A stretch of 64,000 nucleotides of DNA. Source: Perognathus longimembris pacificus. Taxonomy: Eukaryota; Chordata; Mammalia; Rodentia; Heteromyidae. The stretch's first letter is position 1. Each line of letters begins with the position of its first letter. The stretch spans positions 28,856,301 to 28,920,300 of the forward strand of contig NC_063170.1 in assembly GCF_023159225.1 (NCBI RefSeq). The letters are read 5' to 3'. A program made the translations under genes and the position numbers. The notes under the pieces were generated by a model. That model had not been told where the DNA came from. It worked only from the letters and a program-made list of their open reading frames with translations, and made no database searches. Below, piece by piece: positions 48,684 through 59,370 of the stretch.

Positions 48684-49355
48684 TGAAGAGCATAGAGAAT
48701 AAAATTATGACCATTATGCCCCAACAGCTATTTTGCTTCTGTACCTTGCTAACACATGGGGAAGTGGAAAAATACCAGCAGTCTTCCTATAGCTACTCTG
48801 TAACCACACGCCACCTCCCCCCACCCCTCTGTGAACTCTGTACATACCTGAACCTGAGCACTGGAGATAACGGCCATCTGGCGCCAGGACGTGATTAATT
48901 GTCCGCGCCTGGAGCCCACTCAAGGTTGGACATGACTAAGTGTCCGTTCTCAGACCCCTGCCCGGATCTGGGCACAAGAGACAAGAACTATCTGGCTCCA
49001 GGAATGTGGCTACGTGACCATTCCTGGAGGCCCACCCGAATCTGTACCCCAAGGTTAAGGCTGTCTGGCGCCTATGTTCGGCAAGAAAATCCAAGCCAAT
49101 CCTGAGGTGACTGGTAAACTAGGGCAAATGTCAACTAATCATGTACTTGTAACCGGGGGTCTTCCCCAACTTCCCTGTACTTGTCTATAAAAGCTGTGCT
49201 GGAATTGTGCTGGGGCCTCTCAGCGTCACTGTTAATGAGTGCGCGCGGGGGGGGGGGGGGGGTCCGGGTTCAAACTCATAATAAATGACCCTTGTAGTTT
49301 GGCTTTGACTGATTCTGATGGTTGTCTTTGGGGGCCTTGAAATCTGGGCATTACA
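48684..49355 (+). mobile_element. Solo LTR of a different family (672 bp) nested in ERV1
   Basis: TGAAGAGCAT to GGGCATTACA, flanked by AGTG at 48680-48683 and 49356-49359. TATAAAA at 49186-49192, AATAAA at 49280-49285, and a poly(G) run near 49246-49262. The uninterrupted sequence is seen at about 53210-53225 in ERV2, which proves the insertion. Confidence 0.95.
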
Positions 49356-49359
49356 AGTG

Positions 49360-51408
49360 CTGGGAACAGAGTCATGAGCCGCTTTGAGGCTCAAAGTGGT
49401 AGGGTGCTAGTCTTGAGCTGGAGAGCTGAGGGACAGCACTCAGGCCCTGAGTCCAAGTCAAGTGAAAAGTCACTCCTGGGACAAAAGTGATAGAGTATCC
49501 AGAGGCAGTAAGCCACTGCTTGGATGGCAGATCCAAGAGCTGGTGTCAGATCCTAGAGTCACCCCTGTTTGGCCTTTTGAAAGTTAATCAGAGCTGGGAG
49601 GTCCTAGAAGAGTAGTTTGTAAGCATGCCTTTTATTGCCCATGTCTGTCTACGGGGCAGGAACTTGCCAGTCATCTGTGATAGTGGTTAGTAAGGGTAAG
49701 TTTGTCAAATGAGAGGATAGTTTAAAGATCCCAACCCTCTGCATGTGCTCAAAGCCCTAACTGGCAGTAAATTTTGAGCTGGTACACCTGTTCAAGAAAG
49801 CTTGTAGACCTGAGATTGTGTCCTTATTGAGATCTGTTAAAGGCCTGCAAAGTAATGTAGGCATTTTTTAAGTCATCAGAGATCAGTTCCCCAGCCAGTA
49901 AGGAAAAAGCTTTTACAAACTAGAATGTTAAAAGGCTACACTGCAGTAGCCCAAAAAGAAGTCTGTATAGTTAAGTTAAATGTTGAATGTAATTTCCAGT
50001 TTGGAGTAAAGCTCCTAATGGACATCTGATCCTGCAACCCCTTGGTAAAGTAGAGTAAGTTTATAGGTTCCTGGCTAGGTAAGGTCAACGTCCCTGAGGC
50101 AGCCTGAAGAAGTTACAGAAGATGGATGATCTTTGCCCATCAGCCCCCCCCCCCTTTTAGGACCAAGGGACCAGAGTTGTTTTGGGGAAGATGAGGCAGG
50201 ATAAACTATAGGCATGGAAAACAACAGAGGTAACAGTATACAGAGACTGCACTTGTGAGAAATGGTTACAGGCCAAGCCTTCTATGTTGGCTTAAAAAAA
50301 CAAATCCTAGCCTTATTGGAAATATCTGATTTAAACTTATTGCCCTGGCAAAATGACCCAAGGGCCATTGATTGCCTAAAGCTAGTGTGTTTAAGAAGGA
50401 ATCAGGAAAATACTAGGAAATTTGACTAAAGTTAGGCTTTAGGTTAACTTAGGTTAAGCTTCTCTAACCAGTCTATGGAGAAAGTTGCAGGTAACCCAGC
50501 AGAAGGTATGACATTCTACTGGAACCACTGGAAGCCACTGCTACCTGACACCACCATGGCCCCTGCCCATTCCATTTGAGTGAGGATCAAGGACAGTCTA
50601 ACAGTACATCCTCAGATGGGACTCTTATTACATGCAGCTGATTTCTGCTGGAAAGTGCTTTGGATCTGCTAAAACTACAATTTTGGGGGGACATTCTTGA
50701 GTTGACTGGAGTTAACTAGCTCTATTAAAAAAATTAGATATTCTAAGAAATTTTCAAGCAGACTGGCCTGCTGCTAAATTCAAAGCATGTTTGACAGGCT
50801 GGAGAGTCACTTCCAGGCAATGCCTGTGGTAGGAGGTGTGTCCAAGAGTATTAAAATGTGTCCAGATGGATTAGGCTGTGACCTCAGAAGAGAGGGAGGT
50901 AACTGCTGTCAGGTGTGCCAGGTACCAAGGTAACTAGACAGAGATTTAAACTGCTGGGGGCATCTTCATGGAGCCTTCCTGGGGGTGCATCTTACAGATG
51001 CCACTGGCCAACCTTAGGCACTTAGAGGCACAGGAAACTGGAGAAATCCACTCTGTAATAGTAACTCATGATAGTTGGCTCTGGTCTGGCTTCTTAGGAG
51101 CAGCAGTCCCATTGGACTGACCCTTGCCCCATCTTTGTTTTCCCCAACAGCCTGTGGGTGAAGTCAGTAAATTGCCTTGAGGTAGTTGAGATAAACCGGA
51201 TACTACAAACCAGAGGAAAAGAAAATGTAGACAGTTTAAAACTCTAGCAGCAAAGAAGCCCCAGGAAATGTAAAGAGGAAAGTTAGTATAGAAAACCTTG
51301 GAAAAAGGGATAGAGAAAACAAAATGGTGTCCTCTGGATAAGAAAGGGATTTAAAAAGTCAATTGTCACAGAATGTTCCAGTAAGTCGCTGATGGCGTGA
51401 GGAAGTAG
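49360..51408 (+). mobile_element. ERV1 internal sequence, second part
   Basis: 49360-50200 matches 53217-54110 of ERV2, except that ERV1 has unrelated sequence at about 49850-50065 where ERV2 carries an integrase remnant. 50835-50990 resembles the TGTTAGGT LTR family in antisense. Confidence 0.7.
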
Positions 51409-51835
51409 TGAAGTGCCAGACTTTGAAGTCAGGCTCCACTTTACCACGCGAACCCCACTTTACCACATGAACCTGAAAATAAGCAGGCCCTGTGAGCAAA
51501 CCCAGGACAAGCTTATTAGGGCCCAGCCGGTCGAGAACTCTAATGACTGGGAATGCTTAACTCTAACCGCCCCTAGAATACCTCGAGCCCTGAGCCAATC
51601 AGATTTGTACCTGTAATCTTGCTTGCTTAAACACCTCTTTGCTGTAACTTTGTCTTTTGCCTTTATAAGCTCTGTATAATCGCAGCTCGAGGCTGCCTCC
51701 TAACCTCTGCTGTGTTGGTGGGTAGGACAGGGCCCCGGCCATGGCCCCGCTTGAATAAAGTCTTGCCTTGCTATTGCATTTCGGAATATCTGAGTCTTGG
51801 TGGTCTTGGTGGTGGTCTTGCGACTTGGCATAACA
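51409..51835 (+). mobile_element. Solo LTR with mosaic U3, nested in ERV1
   Basis: TGAAGTGCCAGACTTTGAAG to TTGGCATAACA, flanked by GTAG at 51405-51408 and 51836-51839. Its start matches the 308-bp LTRs; the middle (GGACAAGCTTATTAGGGCCC) matches the 439-bp type. Confidence 0.94.
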
Positions 51836-52019
51836 GTAGAAGATGGTGTGAGTGGGGATATGTTAAATTTTATAAGACACAGATTATAAAACTGTATAAG
51901 GAAAGACTTTAGAAAGAGAATTGGGGAAACAAAACAGTTTCCTTTAGATTAAAAGGTTTTAGCATGTTAAAAGTGAGAAAGGCAATCCCTAGAAAGTTTG
52001 AGTATGTAACAAATGCTAT

Positions 52020-52327
52020 TGAGGTGCCAGACTTTGAAGTCAGGTCCCACCACGTGAACCCCATTTTAGAATGGAACCCTGAGCCAATTAGATTTGTACC
52101 TGTGTTCTAATCTTGCTTGCACAGCTGATTGTTGTAACCTTGTTCTTTGCCTTTATAAGCCCTGTGTAATCACAGCTCGAGGCTTCCTCCTAACCTCCGC
52201 TGTGTCGGTGGGTAGGACGAGGCCCGAGTTGGCAGCTCGTTAAATAAAGCCTTGCCTTGCTTTTGCATTTCGGAGTGTCTAAATCTCGGTGGTCTTCTTG
52301 GGGGTGGTCTTGCGACTTGGCACAACA
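52020..52327 (+). mobile_element. ERV2 5' LTR
   Basis: 308 bp, TGAGGTGCC to CACAACA, with CCTTTATAAGCC and TTAAATAAAGCC. Confidence 0.96.
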
Positions 52328-52329
52328 TT

Positions 52330-52347
52330 TGGGGGCTCGTCCGGGAT
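52330..52347 (+). other. ERV2 primer-binding site (tRNA-Pro)
   Basis: TGGGGGCTCGTCCGGGAT, an exact match to the tRNA-Pro site used by many gammaretroviruses. Confidence 0.96.
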
Positions 52348-52554
52348 AGCCCCAGAGACCCCGAGATCCCAGACTCCGAAGGTAAGAAAACAGCGCTGTT
52401 CATTTGTCTTGTCCTGTAATTTGTCTGTTTGTCTGTTTTGCTTTTGCTTGTAGGGCGCGAGTCAGTTTGGTTTTGGGCCGGAACTGACCAGGAGGACCTC
52501 CTAAACGAGACTCAACCCGCCCACCTTGTACTTGGGTTTGCTCCTTCTGCTTAT

Positions 52555-52790
52555 CTGGCAGGAGGTTGTGGGCCAACTTGGGTCCACTTCTCCTGTACCC
52601 TGGCAGGAGGTTGTGGGCCAACTTGGGAGATCTCCAACTCGTAACTCGGGTCCACTCCTGCACCCTTGCAGGAGTTTGTGGGCCAACTCGGGTCCACTCC
52701 TTCTTGCAGGAGGTTGTGGGCCAACTCGGGTCCATTCCTTCTGCACCCTTGTAGGAGGTTGTGGGCCAGCTTGGGAGATCTCCAACTCGT
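52555..52790 (+). repeat. Leader tandem repeats of ERV2
   Basis: GCAGGAGGTTGTGGGCCAAC-type units near 52558, 52605, 52669, 52706 and 52751, with variable spacing. ERV1 has only one related unit near 46555. Confidence 0.85.
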
Positions 52791-53711
52791 AACTTTTCTT
52801 AGGCCTGTGTGTTTTCCTCCTTTTGTATTAATTGTTTTGTTTTTGTAGCCTTTTGGAAGAAGTTTGGAAGTAAAATTGTCCTAAATAATTATTGCAAAGT
52901 GAGAAAGGGAGAATTATGGCTACCAAAATGTTTAATTGCCATTCCAGCTTCTTTGTAGGTTTTTTGTAACAGTTTCCAGCAGGCCCACAGAGAAGCACAG
53001 GTGATTCCTACAAGTTTGTCAAGATCTAATACTGACCCTTAATAAGTTCCAGGTAAGAGAGCATGCTTAAAAACTACTTCTGTGTGGACCACCTTCTTGC
53101 TTATAATTGGAGTAAAGTGGCCCCTTATAAGACTCATTGATCTGAATCTGCGGTTCGAAGCCAGCCCGGGCAAAGAAAGGTCCCTGTGAGAGACTTGTCT
53201 CTAATCAGCCAGCAGAGTGCTGGGAACGGAGTGGTGTGGAGCTCAAAAGTGGTACGGTGCTAGTCTTGAGCTGGAGAGCTGAGGGACAGCACTCAGGCCC
53301 TTAGTCCAAGTCCAGTGGAAAGTCACTCCTCCTGGGACAAAAGTGATGGAGCATCCAGAGGCAGTAAGCCACTGCTTGGATGGCAGAGATGGTGTCAGAT
53401 CCTAGAGTCACTCCTATTTGGCCTTTCAAAAGTTAATCAAAGCCGGGAAGTCCTAGAAGAATAGTTCATAAGCATGCCTTTCCAATGCCCATGTCTGTCT
53501 ACTGGGCAGGAATTTGCCAGTCATCTGTGATAGTGGTTAGTAAGGGTAAGTTTGTTAAATGAGAGGATAGATTAAAATCTCACCCCCCGCATTTACTCAA
53601 AGCCCTGACTGGCAGTAAGAATTTTAAGCTGATACATCTGTTTAGGAAAGAAAGCTTGTAGACCTGAGATTGTGTTGTGTCCTTATTGAGATCTGTTAAT
53701 GGCCTGTCAGC

Positions 53712-53909
53712 TTGCCAATGCCCCCAATCAACAGATTAACCACGGTGGAAGGGACCCTAGACGGCATCGCCACTTGGGTTCATTGCTTCCACGCCAGGCC
53801 AGCTGACCCCTTTGCCCTGGATGACAACTACCGTGATGGAACATGGGAGGTCTCCAAGCACCCAACTCAGCCGCTTCGCCTTCGCCTCAAGAAAAGAAAG
53901 TTAGACTGA
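53712..53909 (+). pseudogene. C-terminal integrase (pol) remnant in ERV2
   Basis: About 65 codons ending in a stop. The DGIATWVHCFHARPAD stretch and the basic tail resemble the C-terminal end of gammaretroviral integrase. The catalytic core and everything upstream are missing, so this is non-functional. The first ATG is only the frame's first methionine, not a true start. Confidence 0.65.
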
Positions 53910-54228
53910 GACTAAGGTTATAGGTTCCTGGCTAGGTAAGGTCTACGCCCCTGAGTCAGCCTGAAGAAGTTACAGAAGATGGATGATCTTCACCCATCAG
54001 CCCCCCCTTTAAAATCAAGGGACCAGAGTTGTTTTTGGGAAGATGAGGCAGGATAAACTAGAGGCATGCAAAACGGAGGTACAGAGACTATTCTTTTAAG
54101 AAATGGTGACAGGCCCTTTGGTTACTACATTGGGCCCTACTGGCCCATGCCTTATCTCTATATCATCCCCTAGACATGCAAGCCATTGAAATGGACAGAA
54201 TGGAGCCATGATTGGCTCCCAAGGTACC

Positions 54229-54247
54229 AAAAAGAAAAAGGGGGAAA
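54229..54247 (+). other. ERV2 polypurine tract
   Basis: AAAAAGAAAAAGGGGGAAA directly before the 3' LTR; primes plus-strand synthesis in retroviruses. Confidence 0.93.
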
Positions 54248-54555
54248 TGAGGTGCCAGACTTTGAAGTCAGGTCCCACCACGTGAACCCCATTTTAGAAT
54301 GGAACCCTGAGCCAATTAGATTTGTACCTGTGTTCTAATCTTGCTTGCACAGCTGATTGTTGTAACCTTGTTCTTTGCCTTTATAAGCCCTGTGTAATCA
54401 CAGCTCGAGGCTTCCTCCTAACCTCCGCTGTGTCGGTGGGTAGGACGAGGCCCGAGTTGGCAGCTCGTTAAATAAAGCCTTGCCTTGCTTTTGCATTTCG
54501 GAGTGTCTAAATCTCGGTGGTCTTCTTGGGGGTGGTCTTGCGACTTGGCACAACA
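54248..54555 (+). mobile_element. ERV2 3' LTR
   Basis: 308 bp, same sequence as 52020-52327 on direct reading. Confidence 0.96.
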
Positions 54556-54965
54556 CTATCAGTATGTCTTAAAATTAGAGCATATGAGTAAAGTTGGTAT
54601 GTAATCAAATTGGCTATAATATAAATAGGGTCAGAATTGGGGCTTTGGTGTAAAACTATGTTTTTCTGTACCTGCATCTTCAGGGCTAAGGGACTTGTGT
54701 GATGTCGTCTACATGTTATTCCTAACTTGCAATCGCATTTGTTATGAGCTTTTATCCCCCCCTCAGAGCCCTATAGCAAGTCCACCAAGAGATCTGGCCC
54801 AAGCTAAAGGCCCTTTATGAGACTGGACCTCCTCCTGAGCCACACCCGCTACCAACTGAGTAAAGTGCCACTACCAACCTGTCCCTACTGATTCTCAGTC
54901 AGAATCAAAGTAATAATCAAGGAGAACCATGATTGGTTCTCGAGTTACCTATCAGAAGTGGGGAA

Positions 54966-55814
54966 TGAAGAGTTAAAGTAAACCCCATTTTCAGGCAGCC
55001 CCCGTTTTGTTGTCTGTTTAAACTATGAGTAACCCAGGCCACCAATTATCCCGGCTAGCAGGACAAGCTTATTAGGGCCCAGCCAGTCAGGAAACTCCCT
55101 GCTTAACTCTAACCGCCTGGGAATGCTTAACTCAAACCTCCCCGGAATGCCTTGAGCCTTAAGCCAATCAGATTTGTACCTGTATCCTAATCTTGCTTGA
55201 ACACCTGATTGCTGTAACTTGGTTTTTTGCCTTTATAAGCTCTGTGAAATCTCAGCTCGGGGCCTTCCTCCTGTTAGGTGCAATGGTAAATGATTAGAAG
55301 TCACTTATATTCAGACTCTCTCTCTCTCTTTGAGTCACGGCACCATATATGTTAGGTTTTTAAAGTAGGTAGCCGGTAAAGGAGAACGCCACGCGGTATT
55401 CAGGCAGGAGAGAAAGTTTATTACTGAACTGATGGCCTGTGACCAAGATGATCCATGGCCAGAGAGAAAGGAGAGAGAGAAAGCGACCCCCACCCAGCCC
55501 TGCCTTATATCTAGGGCAGGGGCAAGGGGTGTGGCCAGGTGGATTAGGATGTGACCTCAGGGAAAGGGGAGGTAACTGCCTCCAGGTCTGCAGGTTACCC
55601 AGGTAACTGGGTGGAGACTTAATGAGGTGGGGGCATCTACATCGAGCCCTCAGGGAGAGGACCTAACACCTCCTAACCTCTGCTGTGTCGGTGGGTCGAG
55701 GCCCGATCTGCAGCTCACCTGAATAAAGCTTTGCTTTTGCATTTCGGAACATCTGGCTCTTGGTGGTCTTCTTAGTGGTCTTCTTGGTGGTCTTCTCGCA
55801 ACTTGGGCATAACA
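54966..55814 (+). mobile_element. ERV1-type 3' LTR, split by another LTR
   Basis: 54966-55271 and 55669-55814 together match the 439-bp 5' LTR (TGAAGAGTTAAAG to GGGCATAACA). AGAAGTGGGGAA before it is the likely polypurine tract. Confidence 0.9.
55272..55668 (-). mobile_element. Solo LTR of the TGTTAGGT family inside the ERV1 3' LTR
   Basis: 397 bp bounded by an 8-bp inverted repeat (TGTTAGGT and ACCTAACA) and a CCTCC duplication at 55267-55271 and 55669-55673. AGTTTATTAC gives AATAAA on the minus strand, so it is antisense. Contains a CT run. Confidence 0.93.
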
Positions 55815-55959
55815 AGTGTCCCTAACATGTCCTCTGCCAATTTGTCTCCCAGTGATTATATAAGAAAGCTTTAGGGACCCACTGCTGGTGGTTCATGCTG
55901 TAGACCAGCTACTCAGAAGGCGAAGACCTGAGGGTCCCAGTTCAAAGTCATCCTGAATT

Positions 55960-55961
<2 letters not shown>

Positions 55962-56011
<50 letters not shown>
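55962..56011. repeat. (GT)n microsatellite
   Basis: About 24 GT units. Confidence 0.97.
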
Positions 56012-56012
<1 letters not shown>

Positions 56013-56222
56013 ACGCACTGGTCCTGGGCTTGAATTCAGGGACTGGGTACTGTTCCAGAACTATGATGTGAGCCACAGTTCCATTTTCAGATTTTTGGTG
56101 GTTACTTGGAGATAAGAATCTCATGAACTTTCCTGCTTGGGCTGGCTTTAAACCGTGATCCTCAGATCTTAGTCTCATGTACAGCTAGGGTTACAGTTGT
56201 GAACCACCACCAGCGCCCTGCC
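56012..56222 (-). repeat. B1-like/Geo composite SINE
   Basis: Antisense copy whose tail end is the GT microsatellite. Confidence 0.75.
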
Positions 56223-56404
56223 TGACTATACTCTTGACCTCCAATTAAACAGCAAAAAGCCAGAAGTGGAAGTACGTATGGCTCAAGTGCCAGCCTTGAG
56301 CAGGAAAGCCAAAGGAGAACTCAAGGTTCTGAGTTCAAGCCTTAGTGCCAGCACAATAAAGAAAAGAAGGGAAAGGAAGGGAAAAGAAAAGGGGAAGAAA
56401 GCTT

Positions 56405-56485
56405 CAGGGGCTGAGAGTGTGATTTCCTTGGTAGAGAGCCTGCCTAGCATTCTTGAGGCCCCAAGTTAATCCCCATACCTAAACA
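56405..56485 (+). repeat. ID-like monomer
   Basis: GGGGCTGAGAGTGTGATTTC to TTAATCCCCATACC; diverged. Confidence 0.55.
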
Positions 56486-56489
56486 ACAA

Positions 56490-57510
56490 TAGGAAAAGAA
56501 AGCCCTCTTGTAGCTTCTGTGTTACTTGCTCTCTAGAATTTGCAAAGCACTTTCTTGCTCAAAAAAGCAGTATTATCTCTTCTTTACATAGGCTCAAAGA
56601 AGTTAAATTGCTTGTTCAGACAGCACACCTAAACATGGAGTATGGAGTGGAAATTGTGATTTCTAATTCAATGCCACATCACCCCTCCCCCAGTATCAGG
56701 CTTGTGTAACACCTTGAGTGTGGAAATTTGAACTGCCTGTTGCAATGTACTAAGGCTTTAAAGTTCATGGGTGGTCATTGCAACGGGTGGTGGTAACAGC
56801 ATGAACTTTGCTTTTCTTTTGCTCTGTAGGTCAGATGAGGGCTAGAAGCTGGGTCCTAAATATTAAAGACAAAATCTGATTCAAAGGATCAGATGAGAGT
56901 TTGAACACTGAATATTACCTACCTACACAGTTAGGAAAGCTATGTGTTTGCCATGACAGTTTCTATCTTGACTCCTTAGACCAATAAGGTTGGACACCTA
57001 CCAGACATTGGGCTAAATTCTGGGATGTCAGTAAGTCAAACAGACTGTCCTTGCTTGAATAGAACAGTTTCTTAGCAAAGAGACATCAACTAGCTCATTA
57101 TGAACACAAACTATGATAACTACTGGGAAGAAAAAGATAAGAGCCCAGAGAATTTAGCTAAGGTTCCCAGGTTAACTGGCTTGTGAGCTTCCAAAGGATG
57201 ATAAAGGAAGCAGTATTGGTAGACAAGGAGATGTGCTTTGCCTGAGCTCACAGTTCTATGTAACTAGTGGCAAACACAATCACTGAGCAAAGCAGTGGTG
57301 CGAGAATCTGGCTGCCCTCTTTTCCAGAGGCCGTCAGGCCTGTATCACAGGTTTTTCTTTCTCTGTTCATCCTGTTTCTTCCCACTTCCTCTTGCAAAAT
57401 ATCCATTTTGCACTCAATACTCTGGTTCATTGTCAGTGGTAAGGATAACTTCCCAGGTTAGGGACTGTAATATGGGGGTCAGATCTGGCCAGCACCATCA
57501 TTGGCTGTTG
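56490..57510. other. Upstream flank, unique sequence
   Basis: Nothing recognised. Confidence 0.4.
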
Positions 57511-57515
57511 AGGGT

Positions 57516-58369
57516 TGTCAGATTGACTCCATCTCAGATTAGTTAGAGAGGAAAAGCCTACTCCATCTTCACTAAGATCTCCCCCGCCCTATCCAGGAAG
57601 TTCCCCTTCACTGTGATAAGATTGTGTAAACTGCTTGACCACCTGAGTAGTAGAAAGCTCAAGGTTAAACCTGTGCCCTCCCCTGAGTAGGCATATTCAC
57701 CTGCATCATGTGAGCCCTGCCAAATCCATGAGCCAAGCCTAACTAAAATGATAGGTTGGTTCAAACAGTTGCTATGAGACAGGCTGTAACTCCATTGGCC
57801 ACCTGCGTGTAACCTGGCATGCTCTGTAAGTGTTGTAACCTCATTGGCCACCTGCATGTGGCAGGCTCAACCATGTGGTGTTTACCTTTATAACCCGACC
57901 CCAAGCATGGCTTGGGTTGTGCGGTCCCAGCTCCTGAGCCTGGGCTGTGGCCCTGGCTGGCCAGTCTGCCTTTTTTTTTTTTTTTTTTTTTTTGGACTCA
58001 GGGCCTGAGCACTGTCCCTGGCTTCTTTTTGCTCAAGGCTAGCACTCTGCCACTTGAGCCACAGCGCCACTTCTGGCCATTTTCTGTATATGTGGTGCTG
58101 GGGAATCGAACCCAGGGCCTCATGTATACGAGGCAAGCACTCTTGCCATATCCCCAGCCCCAAGGGCCAGTCTGCTTTTAACGGTTGCGGTTCCAGCTTC
58201 TGAGTCTGGGTCGTGACCCTGGCCAGTCAGTATACTTTTTACTTTCCCAATAAATCCATCTTTTTACTTGAGACTGTCTCTAAGTGGTAGATTCTTGGAG
58301 AGATGGGGGATCCCCCCACCCTCGGACCCTATTATATTGTGGTCCCCTCCCTTAGGGGACCCCATTACA
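57516..58369 (+). mobile_element. LTR-like element with a nested SINE
   Basis: TGTCAGATTGACTCC to CCCCATTACA, with TTTATAAC near 57890 and AATAAA at 58249-58254. A TGTAACTCCATTGGCCACCT type unit occurs twice. No convincing target duplication, so ends are approximate. Confidence 0.7.
57970..58164 (-). repeat. IDL-Geo SINE with 11-bp target duplication
   Basis: GGCCAGTCTGC at 57959-57969 and 58165-58175. The Geo end is slightly truncated next to the T tract. Confidence 0.9.
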
Positions 58370-58421
58370 GGGACCACTAAAAACCTAGAGGTCTGAGGAA
58401 CTCCAAGAGGGCTAGGGTAAC

Positions 58422-58720
58422 TGTGGGACAGGATCAGAAATGAGCAGTCAAGATGGGCAGGCCATCCCAGAGAAGGTTTATTAGTAGGGCCATATCTCCC
58501 ACAGGAGAGGGAGCAACATGGTGTCTGCGCCTTGATCCAGGTGGTGGTCCCTTATATAGCTCGAGAGGGGAAGAGGGGCTATGGGCTAGAGGGGAAGCAG
58601 GTAGGTCTGGATGGTGAATGGGAGTGGTCCATTATAGCTCTAGGGCAGAGAGTTTAGGTATGGGTGCATCTGGGGGCTAATGGGAGGAGCTGAGGACCTG
58701 ATGCAGGAGAAATGCTAACA
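58422..58720 (-). mobile_element. LTR, antisense, related to the TGTTAGGT group
   Basis: Antisense 5' end is TGTTAGCATT at 58720. It is preceded by ACAAATGGGGGAA (58721-58740 region), a polypurine tract. AGGTTTATTAG supplies AATAAA on the minus strand. Inner end not certain. Confidence 0.55.
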
Positions 58721-59100
58721 TTCCCCCATTTGTTGTTTATTAGTAACTAGGGAGGGGTACCAGGCCAGGAGTATGGGCAGAGGTTGTTTCTTCTGGAGCT
58801 ACATCCTACTATAAAGGGGCAAAGTAGTCATGGGTCCCTGATTCTTCCTTCAACTGGGTACCATCCAAGAAGTATTTGTTTGACAGTTTGGTTGATAAAG
58901 GTCCTCCTCATCTTTTCCATGAGAATGGTTACCAGAGCCAATGGGTGTCATGGTCTCTTCTGTAGCTTGGGCACATCAAGGAGTCCCTGAGGCTGGGGTT
59001 TTCAGGACCCACATCTAAGCTGGGCAGGGCAGTCTAGGTGGAGCCTCCAGTTGCCTGTAGTAACAGGATGGCTTTGAACCACAAGTTCCCAGGTGGTGTC
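58721..59100 (-). mobile_element. Possible ERV internal fragment, antisense
   Basis: Follows a polypurine tract next to an antisense LTR, so provirus 3' interior is expected. No frame is recognisable. Confidence 0.35.
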
Positions 59101-59114
59101 CTGGATGAGGGTCC

Positions 59115-59180
59115 TGTTTCTTCTTCTTCTTCTTCTTCTTCTTCTTCTTCTTCTTCTTCTTCTTCTTCTTCTTCTTCTTT
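59115..59180. repeat. (TTC)n microsatellite
   Basis: About 20 TTC units, adjoining the tail of the next SINE. Confidence 0.97.
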
Positions 59181-59182
59181 TG

Positions 59183-59370
59183 TGTCAGTCCTGGGGCTTG
59201 GGTCTCAGGGCCTGAGCACTGTCCCTGGCTTCTTTTTGTTCAAGGCTAGCACTCTACCTCTTGAGCCACAGCGCCACTTCCAGCTTTTTCTTTTATGTGG
59301 TGCTGAGGAATCCAACTCAGGGCTCTAGGTATGCTAGGCAAACACTCTACTGCTAAGCCACATTCCCAAA
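59183..59370 (-). repeat. IDL-Geo SINE
   Basis: Antisense dimer, GTCAGTCCTGGGGCTTGG to AAGCCACATTCCC. Confidence 0.83.

Larger units (their letters stand above)
52020..54555 (+). mobile_element. ERV2: complete short non-autonomous provirus, very young
   Basis: Two 308-bp LTRs (52020-52327 and 54248-54555) that read as identical base for base, CTAT target duplication (52016-52019 and 54556-54559), a perfect tRNA-Pro primer site, splice donor AAG/GTAAG at 52382, and a polypurine tract at 54229-54247. The 1.9-kb interior has only a C-terminal integrase remnant, so replication must have relied on proteins supplied by another element. Confidence 0.96.
45825..55814 (+). mobile_element. ERV1: defective tRNA-Pro-primed provirus carrying nested insertions
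   Basis: 5' LTR 45825-46263, primer site 46266-46283, leader, a matrix-like gag fragment, then long non-coding AT-rich sequence, with a 3' LTR starting at 54966. Four insertions interrupt it: 48684-49355, 51409-51835, 52020-54555 and 55272-55668. No capsid, pol or env frame is visible. The outer flanks (ACAA and AGTG) do not match, so the two LTRs may come from different insertions or a recombination. Class is gammaretrovirus-like by primer site and matrix resemblance. Confidence 0.8.
55873..56360 (+). repeat. B1-like/Geo SINE interrupted by an inverted SINE
   Basis: Head at 55873-55950 and right half from about 56240, with the antisense copy at 56012-56222 between them. Confidence 0.6.
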
